64,000 bases of DNA, from contig JAFGNT010000018.1 of the NCBI GenBank assembly GCA_016926855.1, forward strand, positions 186,001 through 250,000. The letters run 5' to 3'. The position numbers and the translations under genes were made by a program. Below, in pieces: positions 39,140 through 47,674 of the stretch. Numbering within the stretch: the first letter of the stretch is position 1; the number at the start of each line of letters is the position of its first letter. Source of the DNA: Methanomicrobiaceae archaeon. Lineage in GTDB: Archaea; Halobacteriota; Methanomicrobia; Methanomicrobiales; Methanomicrobiaceae. The notes under the pieces were generated by a model, which saw only the letters and a program-made list of their open reading frames with translations, was not told the origin of the DNA and made no database searches.

Positions 39140-40006
39140 TCACCCGCTTTCCGTACTGTCAATGCCGGGAGAGTACGGCTTGATATCGATGACCGGTGTT
39201 CCGTCAAGCGCATCGACTCCACGCACCTTCAGCACGTTTCCCCGCCGTTCGATCAGCTCGACGAGTTCGATGCCCACGGGATTCGGGCGATCGGGTGACC
39301 GGGTGGAAAAGACGCCGCGGGAAACCCCGGTTCCCGGCGGCGTGGCAGTGAGTGCCGCCCTGTCGGAACGGTCAAACCACACAAGGACGATAAGGTGGCG
39401 GTATGCTTCGATACCATCGAGGCCGGGAGCATTGGCTTCGTCGATATGAATCTCACCGATCGCACGTGTCTCACGTCCCTGTCGGGGGGCATCGCCACGT
39501 GCCCGGAAGGGTGTCCGCATCCTGCCGATAGGAATCAGGGAAAAAGGCGTGGGGGAAACCTCCCCGGTTTTGCGGGAGTGCCCCCGCGATCGCCCGTGTG
39601 CATCGAGTGTCTCATTGCACATCCGGTCCGCGATTATAATAGAGCTGTCCCCCCGGGGAATAGCATGATATGAAATGCTACGAAACGTCCGCTCCAGTTC
39701 CCTGACACGCCCGAGGAGCGGTACAAGTGAGGGCGCCTTTACCCGGTATTCACCCCGGGCCTGTCGTATAACAAGTTCGCTGTCAGAATACAGCGAAACG
39801 TCAAAATAGCCTGCCGCAGCGGCGGCTTCCAGAGCCTTAATCACTGCATGGTATTCCGCCTGATTGTTCGTGGATGTCCCGATAAATCCCGTATCCCTGC
39901 CGATAACCGAACCTCTTCGAATGAAGAGGTATGCCCAGGCCGCATTTCCGGGATTGCCACGGGAGGCGCCGTCGGTATAAATCTGAACAGGACCGTCACC
40001 GCTCAT
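39140..40006 (-). CDS. RNase HI fused to TrmO (tRNA t6A37 methyltransferase)
   Basis: One uninterrupted frame encodes two enzymes. Residues 1-135 are a type I RNase H, with catalytic acids in YTDGASRGNPG (about residue 10), NQAEYHAV (about 48), LYSDSELVI (about 73) and IIADRMCNE (about 115). Residues 145-288 are a TrmO/YaeB domain, with PIGRMRTPFR, GVFSTRSPDRPNPVGI and the end LDGTPVIDIKPY. TrmO methylates N6-threonylcarbamoyladenosine at position 37 of tRNA. The start at 40006 (MSGDGPVQIYTDG) is chosen because it is where RNase H similarity begins; the frame is open 67 codons further up. The fusion is unusual. Confidence 0.87.
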   Translation of the reverse strand: MSGDGPVQIYTDGASRGNPGNAAWAYLFIRRGSVIGRDTGFIGTSTNNQAEYHAVIKALEAAAAAGYFDVSLYSDSELVIRQARGEYRVKAPSLVPLLGRVRELERTFRSISYHAIPRGDSSIIIADRMCNETLDAHGRSRGHSRKTGEVSPTPFSLIPIGRMRTPFRARGDAPRQGRETRAIGEIHIDEANAPGLDGIEAYRHLIVLVWFDRSDRAALTATPPGTGVSRGVFSTRSPDRPNPVGIELVELIERRGNVLKVRGVDALDGTPVIDIKPYSPGIDSTESG

Positions 40007-40229
40007 GCCGGAAAAGTAGGGGCTGGTATGAGAAAAGTGTCCCGTTTCATGCGGCTGACCGCCCGAAATCACACCGGGGCGAAGGATTATACGGGGGGGA
40101 GGAGATAGGCACAGGTGATGGGGGTTACGTCCGGAGGTGCTGCCTGCCGTAATCATTTCGGAAAAGTCCACCATACACATAGTTGAATAATTTTTCTGTA
40201 ATTCCATTTGTATCGAAGGGTCTGCGATA

Positions 40230-40682
40230 ATGGAACGACTCGGTGTAAAACTGACCGTGGAAAAACTGCTCTGGAATTACACCTGCGACCGTGACGACAT
40301 CTCACCGAATATCGAAATTCAGGGTGCCGGATTCATACGGCTCGCACTGATGATGCTTGATCAGGATTCACCGGGAGGAGGCGGATTTGTGTACTGGATA
40401 ATGTAAAATATCGAAGCGGTATCAATAATCCCGGAAAAGATCCCAAAGGGATCCGTAGTGCCATTTCCAGTCAGTGCGGTGCAGGGTACAAACAATTTCT
40501 GGCGCATCGGCTACAGCGGTCCCTGTCCGCCGGCAGGAGAACAGCACCGCTACGACATTAAAATATACGGGATCGATGCAGACCTTGATCTCCCTGCAGG
40601 CGCCACACCAAAAGAGCTCGCGAAGGCGAGGGAGGGGCATATTACCCATTATGGTGAAACATTCGTGCTCTATGGCCGATGA
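40230..40682 (+). pseudogene. YbhB/PEBP-family protein interrupted by one in-frame TAA
   Basis: From the ATG at 40230 the frame reads a good YbhB N-terminal half: YTCDRDDISPNIEI at about residue 17 and LDQDSPGGGGFVYWIM, ending at TAA 40404-40406. The very same frame then continues for 92 codons with the second half: NIEAVSIIPEKIPKGS, IGYSGPCPP and HRYDIKIYG, the family's ligand-site region, and stops at 40682. So a single nonsense codon, where families have Tyr or another residue before Asn-Ile-Pro, breaks an otherwise whole gene. Read-through or an assembly error are alternatives. An internal GTG at 40458 could start the second part only. Confidence 0.8.
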
Positions 40683-40798
40683 TTTCGGTTGATTCAGGGC
40701 CAAAGGGCACAAATCCGGAAAAACCCCATCCCTTTTCTACCTTGTAAACAGGTGCTATTAAGTTCGATCAGGTAAAGGATTCTACAGACGAACCGGAG

Positions 40799-42712
40799 AT
40801 GAAATCACCGAGGTATCAACCCATGAAAAATGTCAACACAATGCTGGTAAGTGTACTTATTCTTATACTTTTTATCCTCCCGGTATCGGCCGCGGAACCC
40901 ATATGGACCCTGCGTTCAGGCAACGATGTCATATCCGTTGATATATCATCCGATGGCCTCTACGGTGCTGCAGGTAGCCTCGACGATACAGTTACCGTAT
41001 TTACGACGGATGGGAAGGTCCTCTGGACTTACCTGGCTGGCGGGGATGTGCTCACTCTGGAATTCTCACCCAAAACAGCATACCTGGCGGTCGGCAGTGC
41101 GGACAATACCATCTCGCTGTTTAGCCTTAACGGAACGAAATTATGGTCGGATACAAAGGCAGATGACGTCGTTACACTCTCCTTCGCCTCGAACGGAGAG
41201 TATCTTGCTATCGGTAGCTGGGACAACACGGTCACCCTGTATAATGTCGCCGGGAATACTCTCTGGACCGTGAAGCGCGAGGATGATATCCTGAGCGTGG
41301 ACGCAACCGACAACGGCGATTATGTTGCCGCCGGCTCGAGCGACGGTAAGGTGGCACTTATCGACAGGGAGGGAACGGTACGGTGGGCATACGACACCGG
41401 GGATGCAGTGACTTCGGTGGCAACATCCATGAACGGCGGGTACGTGGCGGCAGGAAGCCAGGACAATGCCGTGTACCTCTTCGACAGGAACGGTGTCCTC
41501 AACTGGAAATACAACTCGGGCGATGATATCCTGTCGGTCGCAATCGCAAAAGACGGCACCATGGTCGCCGCGGGAAGCAGCAACGACAACATCTACCTCT
41601 TCACCCGGGACAAAACCCTCGCGTGGAAATACGCGGCCGACAGCGATGTGTTTAAAGTCAGGTTTCTGGCAGAAGACCAGTACATAAGTGCAGGCATCAC
41701 AAACAAATCGGTGATGCTCTTTGAAACGGATGGCAGAATTGCCTGGCAGCAGACAGTCCCCGCCGATGTCCTGGCATTTGCCATCGCGGATAACCGGAGG
41801 TTCATGCTTGCCGCCCTTTCCGACGCTCTCACCTATGTATATCCCGTAGTCCTTCCCACGACTTCACCGGCCGTCACGCCGACGAGTGAACCGGAAGCAG
41901 AGGTGACTGTTGCCGACACAGCTACTGCTACACCTCCCGTCACATCTCAGGACACGCCTGCGTCCCCGGGATCAAGCGGAGATTCGTTCCCGCTCCTGCC
42001 GGTTCTTGTTCTCATCCTTGCTGTCGGTGGCGGTGCGGTATATATCCTTTCCCGTAAACGCGAGGAGTCCACCCGTCTAACCGAAGAACCTTCATTCCTC
42101 GAGGTGAACCTGGGAGAAGACGAGATAGAAGCCGAGGAAAGACAGGCACCTTCCCTGCCCGTGCAGGAATCAGAGGAAGAGCCGGTTGCGGCAGAGGAAC
42201 CACGCGAAGAGCCCGCGGCCGTAGAGGAACAAATCCGCGAGGAGGCGAACCTCAACGGTGAAACCGCAGAGGAATGGTACAATAAAGGAAGGCGGCTTAG
42301 CACGGAGGAAAAGTACGAGGAGGCGATCAGTGCGTATGACAAGGCCCTCGTACTCAAGGATAGTGATGCCGACACCTGGTACAACAAGGGGTATGCCCTC
42401 GACAGTATCGGCCGGTATAAAGAGGCGGTAAACGCCTATGACAGGGCGCTGAAAATCAATCCCAATGATATCGACAGCTGGAATAACAGGGGAACGGCAC
42501 TGATGGAGCTTAACCGGTACGAGGAGGGTATCGGGTCATTTTATAAAGCATTAAAGATAAATCCCCGGTTCGCAGTCGCCTGGGATAACAAGGGCACGGC
42601 GCTTCTTGCACTCGGTCGTGTGGAGGAGGCGAAGGAATGTTTCGAAAAAGCGCTCGGCATTGACCCGAAAAACGATGTGTTCCGGGCCCACCTGCACCTC
42701 ACGGAAAAATGA
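40799..42712 (+). CDS. Membrane-anchored beta-propeller protein with C-terminal TPRs
   Basis: The 637-residue protein has a signal peptide or anchor (about residues 12-32), then eight or nine blade-like repeats of about 41 residues (33-345) with the pattern D-V-x-S-V-x-x-S-x-x-G-x-x-x-A-A-G-S-x-D-x-x-V-x-L-F. A Thr/Pro-rich linker (350-395), a membrane helix (about 402-420), a Glu-rich linker and four TPR units (about 495-632) follow. The propeller should thus face outside and the TPRs inside. Function unknown; the layout suggests a sensor or a scaffold that spans the membrane. Confidence 0.85.
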   Translation: MKSPRYQPMKNVNTMLVSVLILILFILPVSAAEPIWTLRSGNDVISVDISSDGLYGAAGSLDDTVTVFTTDGKVLWTYLAGGDVLTLEFSPKTAYLAVGSADNTISLFSLNGTKLWSDTKADDVVTLSFASNGEYLAIGSWDNTVTLYNVAGNTLWTVKREDDILSVDATDNGDYVAAGSSDGKVALIDREGTVRWAYDTGDAVTSVATSMNGGYVAAGSQDNAVYLFDRNGVLNWKYNSGDDILSVAIAKDGTMVAAGSSNDNIYLFTRDKTLAWKYAADSDVFKVRFLAEDQYISAGITNKSVMLFETDGRIAWQQTVPADVLAFAIADNRRFMLAALSDALTYVYPVVLPTTSPAVTPTSEPEAEVTVADTATATPPVTSQDTPASPGSSGDSFPLLPVLVLILAVGGGAVYILSRKREESTRLTEEPSFLEVNLGEDEIEAEERQAPSLPVQESEEEPVAAEEPREEPAAVEEQIREEANLNGETAEEWYNKGRRLSTEEKYEEAISAYDKALVLKDSDADTWYNKGYALDSIGRYKEAVNAYDRALKINPNDIDSWNNRGTALMELNRYEEGIGSFYKALKINPRFAVAWDNKGTALLALGRVEEAKECFEKALGIDPKNDVFRAHLHLTEK

Positions 42713-42727
42713 GGTCAGCCTCTTTTT

Positions 42728-43912
42728 TCAGGTGAGGGGAAACGCTCCTTCAATTTTCCGGGGCATTGTATTCTCTTCAAAACGTTTTTCAAAATACCGG
42801 TCTGTCATACCTGCGATATAGTCCCTGACCATTTCTGCAGGGCGGGCATCCTTCCGGTACCGCGGCGATACCCAATCCTGCCCGATGAACTCTTTAAAGA
42901 TTCGCGAATCCGTATTTTCACGGAGAACGTCATCGAGATAGGTCTCGAACAGTGTCCGGTACATCCGTTCTATCTTGACCCGTTCTGCCGTGAGTTTCGG
43001 ATTTTCATAGATATTTTGGGTGCTAAACCGGCGCAGATCGGCGAGAGCCCCTGAAACCTCATCCGAAAAACGGATATGCGGGCTCCCTTCCGAATCGCTG
43101 TTCACGAGGAGATCCCAGATCAGGGTGTCGACTATTGTGCGGTTGTCGGTCCCTAAGACGCCCGTCCATTGCCAGTCCTCTTCGTCATTACCGCGTATCA
43201 ACCCGACTTCGCGGGCATCCTCAAGATCCCTTCCGATATAGGCGATTGTATCGGCGATTCGCACCACACAGCCTTCAAGGGTCATCGGATGAGGGTCCTC
43301 CCCCGCGGCCACACGCTCGCGTCGACGATCGAACGCTTCAAATCCACCGCAGAAGTCAGGAACCAGTACAGTATCTCCGGATTCACCGTTATGACAGAGG
43401 ATGCCGTCAAGCACCTGAAGCGTAAGATCCTGATCTTCGATGCGATCCAGAAACGCCACACTCTGGGCATTGTGGAAAAACCTTCCGATGCCCTGATCCC
43501 TGCAAAGACCGGAGAGGCATTGTTCACCGATATGCCCGTACGGAGCGTGACCGATGTCATGCCCGAGAGCGATCGCCTCGATCAGATCCTCGTTCAGGCG
43601 CAGCACACGCCCAATCGTTCGGGCGATCTTTGATACGAGCTGGACGTGCAGCACCCGGTGAGTGATGTGATCATTCTGCACGAGATAGAATACCTGGGTT
43701 TTATCGATATACCGCGTGTAGGCTTTGCTGTTAAGAATGCGATCGGCATCCCGCGAATAGGCGGAGCGAACGTCAGGCTCCTTCCGGTTAAAACGCCTGA
43801 CAGCGCCGCCGCTTGTCTGGGCAAAGGACGACAGGAGAGATTCCGTTTTTGTAAGCTGACGATCCGCCTGTTCCCTGATCCTCTGCCGTGCACTCGTACG
43901 GTCCGGTTCCAT
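42728..43912 (-). CDS. dGTPase-like HD-domain phosphohydrolase
   Basis: The protein has the HD-domain order of deoxyguanosine triphosphate triphosphohydrolases: H...HDIGHAPYGHIGEQ at about residues 118-140 with the metal-binding HD, TLEGCVVRIADTIAYIGRDLED at about 210 with the last Asp, and the N-terminal QVFYLVQNDHITHRVLHVQLV helix with the first His. It probably hydrolyses dNTPs to deoxynucleosides and triphosphate. I chose the ATG at 43912 because a TATA-like CTTTTAATT at about 43945 would give a start close to it; 43936 is also open. Confidence 0.88.
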   Translation of the reverse strand: MEPDRTSARQRIREQADRQLTKTESLLSSFAQTSGGAVRRFNRKEPDVRSAYSRDADRILNSKAYTRYIDKTQVFYLVQNDHITHRVLHVQLVSKIARTIGRVLRLNEDLIEAIALGHDIGHAPYGHIGEQCLSGLCRDQGIGRFFHNAQSVAFLDRIEDQDLTLQVLDGILCHNGESGDTVLVPDFCGGFEAFDRRRERVAAGEDPHPMTLEGCVVRIADTIAYIGRDLEDAREVGLIRGNDEEDWQWTGVLGTDNRTIVDTLIWDLLVNSDSEGSPHIRFSDEVSGALADLRRFSTQNIYENPKLTAERVKIERMYRTLFETYLDDVLRENTDSRIFKEFIGQDWVSPRYRKDARPAEMVRDYIAGMTDRYFEKRFEENTMPRKIEGAFPLT

Positions 43913-43979
43913 TGTACCAGAATCTCGTAGGGACACAATTAAAAGTGTGTCGGCAGAGGCGGTCGGAAAAACCGAACTT

Positions 43980-44255
43980 TCAGGTGCCGACTATGGCAGA
44001 ATCATCTGCTGCCGGAGGGACGTGCTTAATCTGGTACAGGATCTGCCGTGCATCACGGAAATTAAATTTTTCGACGATCAGGCCGTGGTCTTTCAGCCGC
44101 CGGATCGCAAACCGCACCGTACGGGGAGCGATATCTGCCTGCTCTGCGACCTCCTTGAATGTCTTACAGCGACCATCTTCGAGGAGGCCGAGAACAGCCT
44201 GTGCGGATGGCGGGATGGAACCCGGAACATCGTTCACGGCGTTAACGAGAGGCAT
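43980..44255 (-). CDS. Small winged-helix transcription regulator
   Basis: A 91-residue wHTH protein; the recognition region is TFKEVAEQADIAPRTVRFA at about residues 32-50 and the wing follows with GLIVEKFNFRDARQILYQI. It is close to MarR/TrmB-type single-domain archaeal regulators. Two copies of a 15-base near-palindrome lie over and just upstream of its start (44232-44246 and 44264-44278), which points to autoregulation. It diverges from the metallo-beta-lactamase gene, which it may also control. Confidence 0.78.
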   Translation of the reverse strand: MPLVNAVNDVPGSIPPSAQAVLGLLEDGRCKTFKEVAEQADIAPRTVRFAIRRLKDHGLIVEKFNFRDARQILYQIKHVPPAADDSAIVGT

Positions 44256-44278
44256 GGGAGATAGTTCACGGGGTTAAC
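44232..44278. promoter_or_regulatory. Tandem operator-like repeats at the small wHTH gene
   Basis: GTTCACGGCGTTAAC (44232-44246) and GTTCACGGGGTTAAC (44264-44278) differ in one base and are spaced 32 bases start to start, three helical turns. Each is an imperfect inverted repeat. One covers codons 4-8 of the regulator gene and the other lies within its promoter, next to an A/T-rich TTAATAG element. The arrangement fits cooperative binding of a dimer on one face of the DNA. Confidence 0.55.
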
Positions 44279-44365
44279 TATTAAGGTGTCGGTTTTCTCC
44301 CGGAGCGATTCGGCATGACAGCGAACAAACGATTATCATATTGCCGCATAAAATCCTCACGTACT

Positions 44366-45205
44366 ATGCGCTACACTGTCCTTTGTGATAACACCACGCT
44401 GATTGACCGGTATTTCCGCGCGGAACCGGGATTTTCACTCTGGATCGAAGAACAGGGTACTAAAATTCTCTTTGATACCGGATATTCCGATGTTTTCATC
44501 GGGAATGCATACAGGATGGCCATCCCACTCCGGGATACCGATTATATCGTTCTCTCTCACGGGCACATCGACCATACGGGCGGCATGGGCCCGCTCCTCC
44601 GCCTCCTCGCGGAAAACGAATGGGAAGGGGGTGCCGCCCGGCGACCGGCCGTGGTCGCACATCCGGATGTCTTCAGCCGTCGGGTAAAGGGAGATGCGGG
44701 TGATACCGGATGCGATATTTCTGCAGATATCATTTCCGGGCGCACCAATCTTACCCTCTCGGCAGCCCCGGTCTGGATCACGGAATCGTGCGTGTTTCTC
44801 GGTGAAATACCGCGCACCTTTTCATTCGAGGCCTGGGAACCACGGGGAAAACTCCTGACTCCGGGGGGCTGGGTGGATGACCGGATTCCGGATGACAGTG
44901 CGCTCGCCCTCCTTACTCCGGAGGGTCTCGTGATTGTGACCGGATGCTCACATGCCGGGATCTGTTCGATGATCGACTATGCGATACAGGTCACCGGCGA
45001 GAACCGGATTGCGGATATCATCGGGGGGCTGCATCTCTACCGGGCAACTCCTGATCGAATCCTTAAAACAGCGGAATATCTCGAGGATATTGCTCCCGGG
45101 GAAGTCCATGCCTGCCACTGTACCGGGCTGCGTGCGCAGGTTGCATTTGCAAATTATGTCAACCTTCAGGAAACGGGTGTGGGGCTGCACTGCAGCTTTC
45201 CGTGA
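44366..45205 (+). CDS. Metallo-beta-lactamase fold hydrolase
   Basis: The protein has the metal-binding motif SHGHIDHTGG at about residue 64, the later TGCSHAGI at about residue 195 and HACHCTG near 250, as in the MBL subgroup sometimes annotated as beta-ribofuranosyl-aminobenzene-phosphate synthase-like, whose real substrates are unknown. The start at 44366 (MRYTVLCDN) is chosen because family similarity begins there; 17 more codons are open upstream. The divergent neighbour is the small wHTH regulator. Confidence 0.85.
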   Translation: MRYTVLCDNTTLIDRYFRAEPGFSLWIEEQGTKILFDTGYSDVFIGNAYRMAIPLRDTDYIVLSHGHIDHTGGMGPLLRLLAENEWEGGAARRPAVVAHPDVFSRRVKGDAGDTGCDISADIISGRTNLTLSAAPVWITESCVFLGEIPRTFSFEAWEPRGKLLTPGGWVDDRIPDDSALALLTPEGLVIVTGCSHAGICSMIDYAIQVTGENRIADIIGGLHLYRATPDRILKTAEYLEDIAPGEVHACHCTGLRAQVAFANYVNLQETGVGLHCSFP

Positions 45206-45343
45206 TGAACACCGAAATGGGGTCGCAATTTTTTATATAACCCCGCGATGAGTCTCCCTCCACGACAGGATCCCGGGCCTTCGCAGGCAGCGCCGGCACG
45301 GCATGCCCGCGAAATTGAGGATTTTCGTGCAGGAGGGAGTGTC

Positions 45344-45715
45344 ATGCCACGGGTAATACATTTTGAACTTGCGACCGATGACCCGGAACAGACGGTGGAA
45401 TTCTACCGTAATGTGTTCGGGTGGCGGATTGAGAAATGGGACGGGCCACGCGACTACTGGCTTCTCACGACCGGACCGGAGAGCGAACCGGGCATCAACG
45501 GCGCCATTCTCAGAAAAGAGGATACGGTAAGCAACGCGGGCGTCTGCCCCACCATCAATGTCGCTTCCGTCGATGCATTCATTGAAGCGGTTGCGGCACA
45601 TGGGGGGAAAGTCGTCATGCCACGGACAACGGTGCCGGGTATCGGGCATCTCGCATACTGCGCCGATCCCGGCGGCATCGTATTCGGTATCATGGAACAG
45701 GACGAATCGGCGTAG
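45344..45715 (+). CDS. VOC (glyoxalase/bleomycin-resistance fold) protein
   Basis: A 123-residue single-domain VOC protein with the paired beta-alpha-beta-beta-beta units: VIHFELATDDPEQTVEFYRNVFGW at the start and GHLAYCADPGGIVFGIME at the end, holding the usual His and Glu metal ligands. The ATG at 45344 is chosen because AGGAGGGAG lies directly upstream; an earlier ATG at 45248 is open but sits only eight bases after the TATA box TTTATATAA. Substrate unknown. Confidence 0.85.
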   Translation: MPRVIHFELATDDPEQTVEFYRNVFGWRIEKWDGPRDYWLLTTGPESEPGINGAILRKEDTVSNAGVCPTINVASVDAFIEAVAAHGGKVVMPRTTVPGIGHLAYCADPGGIVFGIMEQDESA

Positions 45716-45761
45716 AACAGCCGGATAGAGATTTATCCCCGGGGGCCGGATACTACGGTAG

Positions 45762-46376
45762 ATGCATCCGCTTCCCGAGATCTTTCTCCTCGGATTCGCA
45801 ATCGGCCTGACCGGTGCGCTTGCCCCCGGCCCGACGCTGGTTGCGACGATCGGGGCCGCCCTCCGCGGCGGGTGGCGTGCAGGCCCGCGGGTGAGTGCCG
45901 GGCACATCGCCGTCGAGGCAGTCATCTTCCTGCTCATCCTCGCCGGCGCGCGAACCGGGATGGCGCAGCATACCGGTGTGATCTCCATTGCGGGCGGCAT
46001 CGCGCTTGTCGGATTCGGGCTCCTGACGCTGAACGAGAGCCGTGCTGCAGCGATTGAATCGCGATCGGTAGTTTTTGCGGGGAGCCCCTGTGCCGCCGGC
46101 GCGGTGACCAGCGCATCAAATCCGTATTTCTGGCTGTGGTGGATGACAATCGGAGGCGCTTTTCTACTGGATGCTTTTTCTGGCGGTATCGTCGCTGTCG
46201 TTGCCTTCATGGCAGGACACTGGTCAGCCGATCTCGGCTGGTTTACGTTTGTTTCCACTGCGATAAGCAGAGGCGGGCGTGTCGTCTCCCCGTCTGCATA
46301 CCGGATGATCCTCACTGCCTGTGGGGTGTTTCTGATACTATTCGGGGTCTCTTATTTACGTTCCGCCATCCTCTAG
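45762..46376 (+). CDS. LysE/RhtB-type exporter
   Basis: A 204-residue membrane protein with about six helices and the family's GALAPGPTLVATIGAALRGGWRAGP region at residues 15-39 and an NPYFWLWWMTIGG segment at about 125. LysE-type proteins export amino acids or similar small molecules. It follows the VOC gene by 46 bases in the same direction and is convergent with the radical SAM gene. Confidence 0.85.
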   Translation: MHPLPEIFLLGFAIGLTGALAPGPTLVATIGAALRGGWRAGPRVSAGHIAVEAVIFLLILAGARTGMAQHTGVISIAGGIALVGFGLLTLNESRAAAIESRSVVFAGSPCAAGAVTSASNPYFWLWWMTIGGAFLLDAFSGGIVAVVAFMAGHWSADLGWFTFVSTAISRGGRVVSPSAYRMILTACGVFLILFGVSYLRSAIL

Positions 46377-46391
46377 GGGGGCAGCACTCTC

Positions 46392-47510
46392 TCAGGGGAT
46401 TACTTCGCATCCCTGAAATTTTTCATGCTTAAAATCGGAAGGTGCAATGCGCCCTTCGTCAAGAAGTGCGCATATTTCCGGCAGCGCTTCGGTTATCGCC
46501 TCAAACAGGTTCTCAACCGTACATCTGACAAGCTCCCGTCCCTCATCGGGCCATGGCCGGAGGATATTTGAATACAGACACCGGCCGCCGCAGAATCCGA
46601 GCAGGTCACACCCGGTGCAGTCACCGCCAACCGGCACAGTCGGAAGGGCACGCGGATCGGCAGTGGCAATATGCCCGAGATAATAGTCCCGCATCCCGAT
46701 CATGCACGGACAGGGTATGATGGTGCCGTCGGTCATGATCGTATAGTTCGCGTGGCCTGATCCGCATCGGAGCTCACTCTGTTTCCTATGCAGAAGATCC
46801 GCGGTCGTCACGAGGAAAGGATACCATCTCGACACCCTGCCTTCGGACCGCATCATATCCAGCCATGCACGGACGAGCCGCCTGATGCCCGGGTTATAGG
46901 AGTCATGGACCCAGGGTTCAAAGGAACGCGATCCAAAATCATCCCAGAAATTCGCATCAATCTGCCAGTGGATAGATGAGAATGAACACAGGTCGTTTCC
47001 GGCAAGATACAGGACCACCGCTTCGATATCGGTTGTCTCGGCAACGGTCATCCGTGCAATCAGCTCACCGGAGAACCCGGTTTCCCGAACATAACGGACA
47101 CCGTCCATGACACGGTGAAAGGTTCCCTGCCCCCGGTACAGGTCAGTCAGTTCTTCGGGCCCGTCGATTGAGACGAAGATGGTATCAAACCTCCGTACCA
47201 GTGCGGGATCGAGGGAGGGAAGGCATAGCCCGTTTGTATGGAGAAGGAACTGCTTCACCGGAGCCTCCTCGACAATTGTCTCCACCAGATCAGGGCGCAG
47301 CAGCGGTTCTCCACCGTAAAACATCAGCGTAGCATCGGGATCACGCGCCAGAAAATCGTACAGGACCGGGAGATCGACACTCAGATCGAGAGGCGGTGTT
47401 TCGTCGAGTGCAATGCCGGGGTCAGTACACTGGCAGGTTCCGTACATTTTCCCGCGGCAGTAGGTGCAGCAGAGGTTGCAGCTGTCGGTAAGGATCAGGT
47501 TCCAGTTCAC
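46392..47510 (-). CDS. Radical SAM protein with SPASM-like C-terminus (peptide-modifying type)
   Basis: The 372-residue protein has the radical SAM motif C-x3-C-x2-C in CNLCCTYC at about residues 12-19, the FYGGEPLLR segment at about 64, and Cys-rich auxiliary cluster motifs at CGSGHANYTIMTDGTIIPCPCM (near 265) and CTGCDLLGFCGGRC (near 305). This is the layout of an archaeal family classed as putative peptide-modifying enzymes. No clear precursor peptide is visible beside it. It diverges from the sodium symporter gene. Confidence 0.82.
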   Translation of the reverse strand: MNWNLILTDSCNLCCTYCRGKMYGTCQCTDPGIALDETPPLDLSVDLPVLYDFLARDPDATLMFYGGEPLLRPDLVETIVEEAPVKQFLLHTNGLCLPSLDPALVRRFDTIFVSIDGPEELTDLYRGQGTFHRVMDGVRYVRETGFSGELIARMTVAETTDIEAVVLYLAGNDLCSFSSIHWQIDANFWDDFGSRSFEPWVHDSYNPGIRRLVRAWLDMMRSEGRVSRWYPFLVTTADLLHRKQSELRCGSGHANYTIMTDGTIIPCPCMIGMRDYYLGHIATADPRALPTVPVGGDCTGCDLLGFCGGRCLYSNILRPWPDEGRELVRCTVENLFEAITEALPEICALLDEGRIAPSDFKHEKFQGCEVIP

Positions 47511-47674
47511 GCGAGATCTCTACAGTACTCTGGTGAGATGGCGATTAAAGAATGCGGTACCGCCCATGTCACAATCCGGAGATGTGCCGTCATCTCTCCC
47601 CTTCACGGGGCGCTCCCCGCAGGCAGATGGAAATTGTTATAGGATGGCGCGCATACGGGAGAGGAGGAAGGAGC

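Noticed and set aside
39140..40207. 355-residue reading of the RNase HI-TrmO gene
   Set aside because: The first 67 residues are low in family pattern and rich in Pro, Ser and His; RNase H begins at 40006.
47538..47642. 34-codon frame next to the SPASM-type radical SAM gene as a possible precursor peptide
   Set aside because: It has a GGTGAG site and two cysteines, but lies on the other strand, has no leader-core pattern and overlaps the promoter region of the symporter gene.
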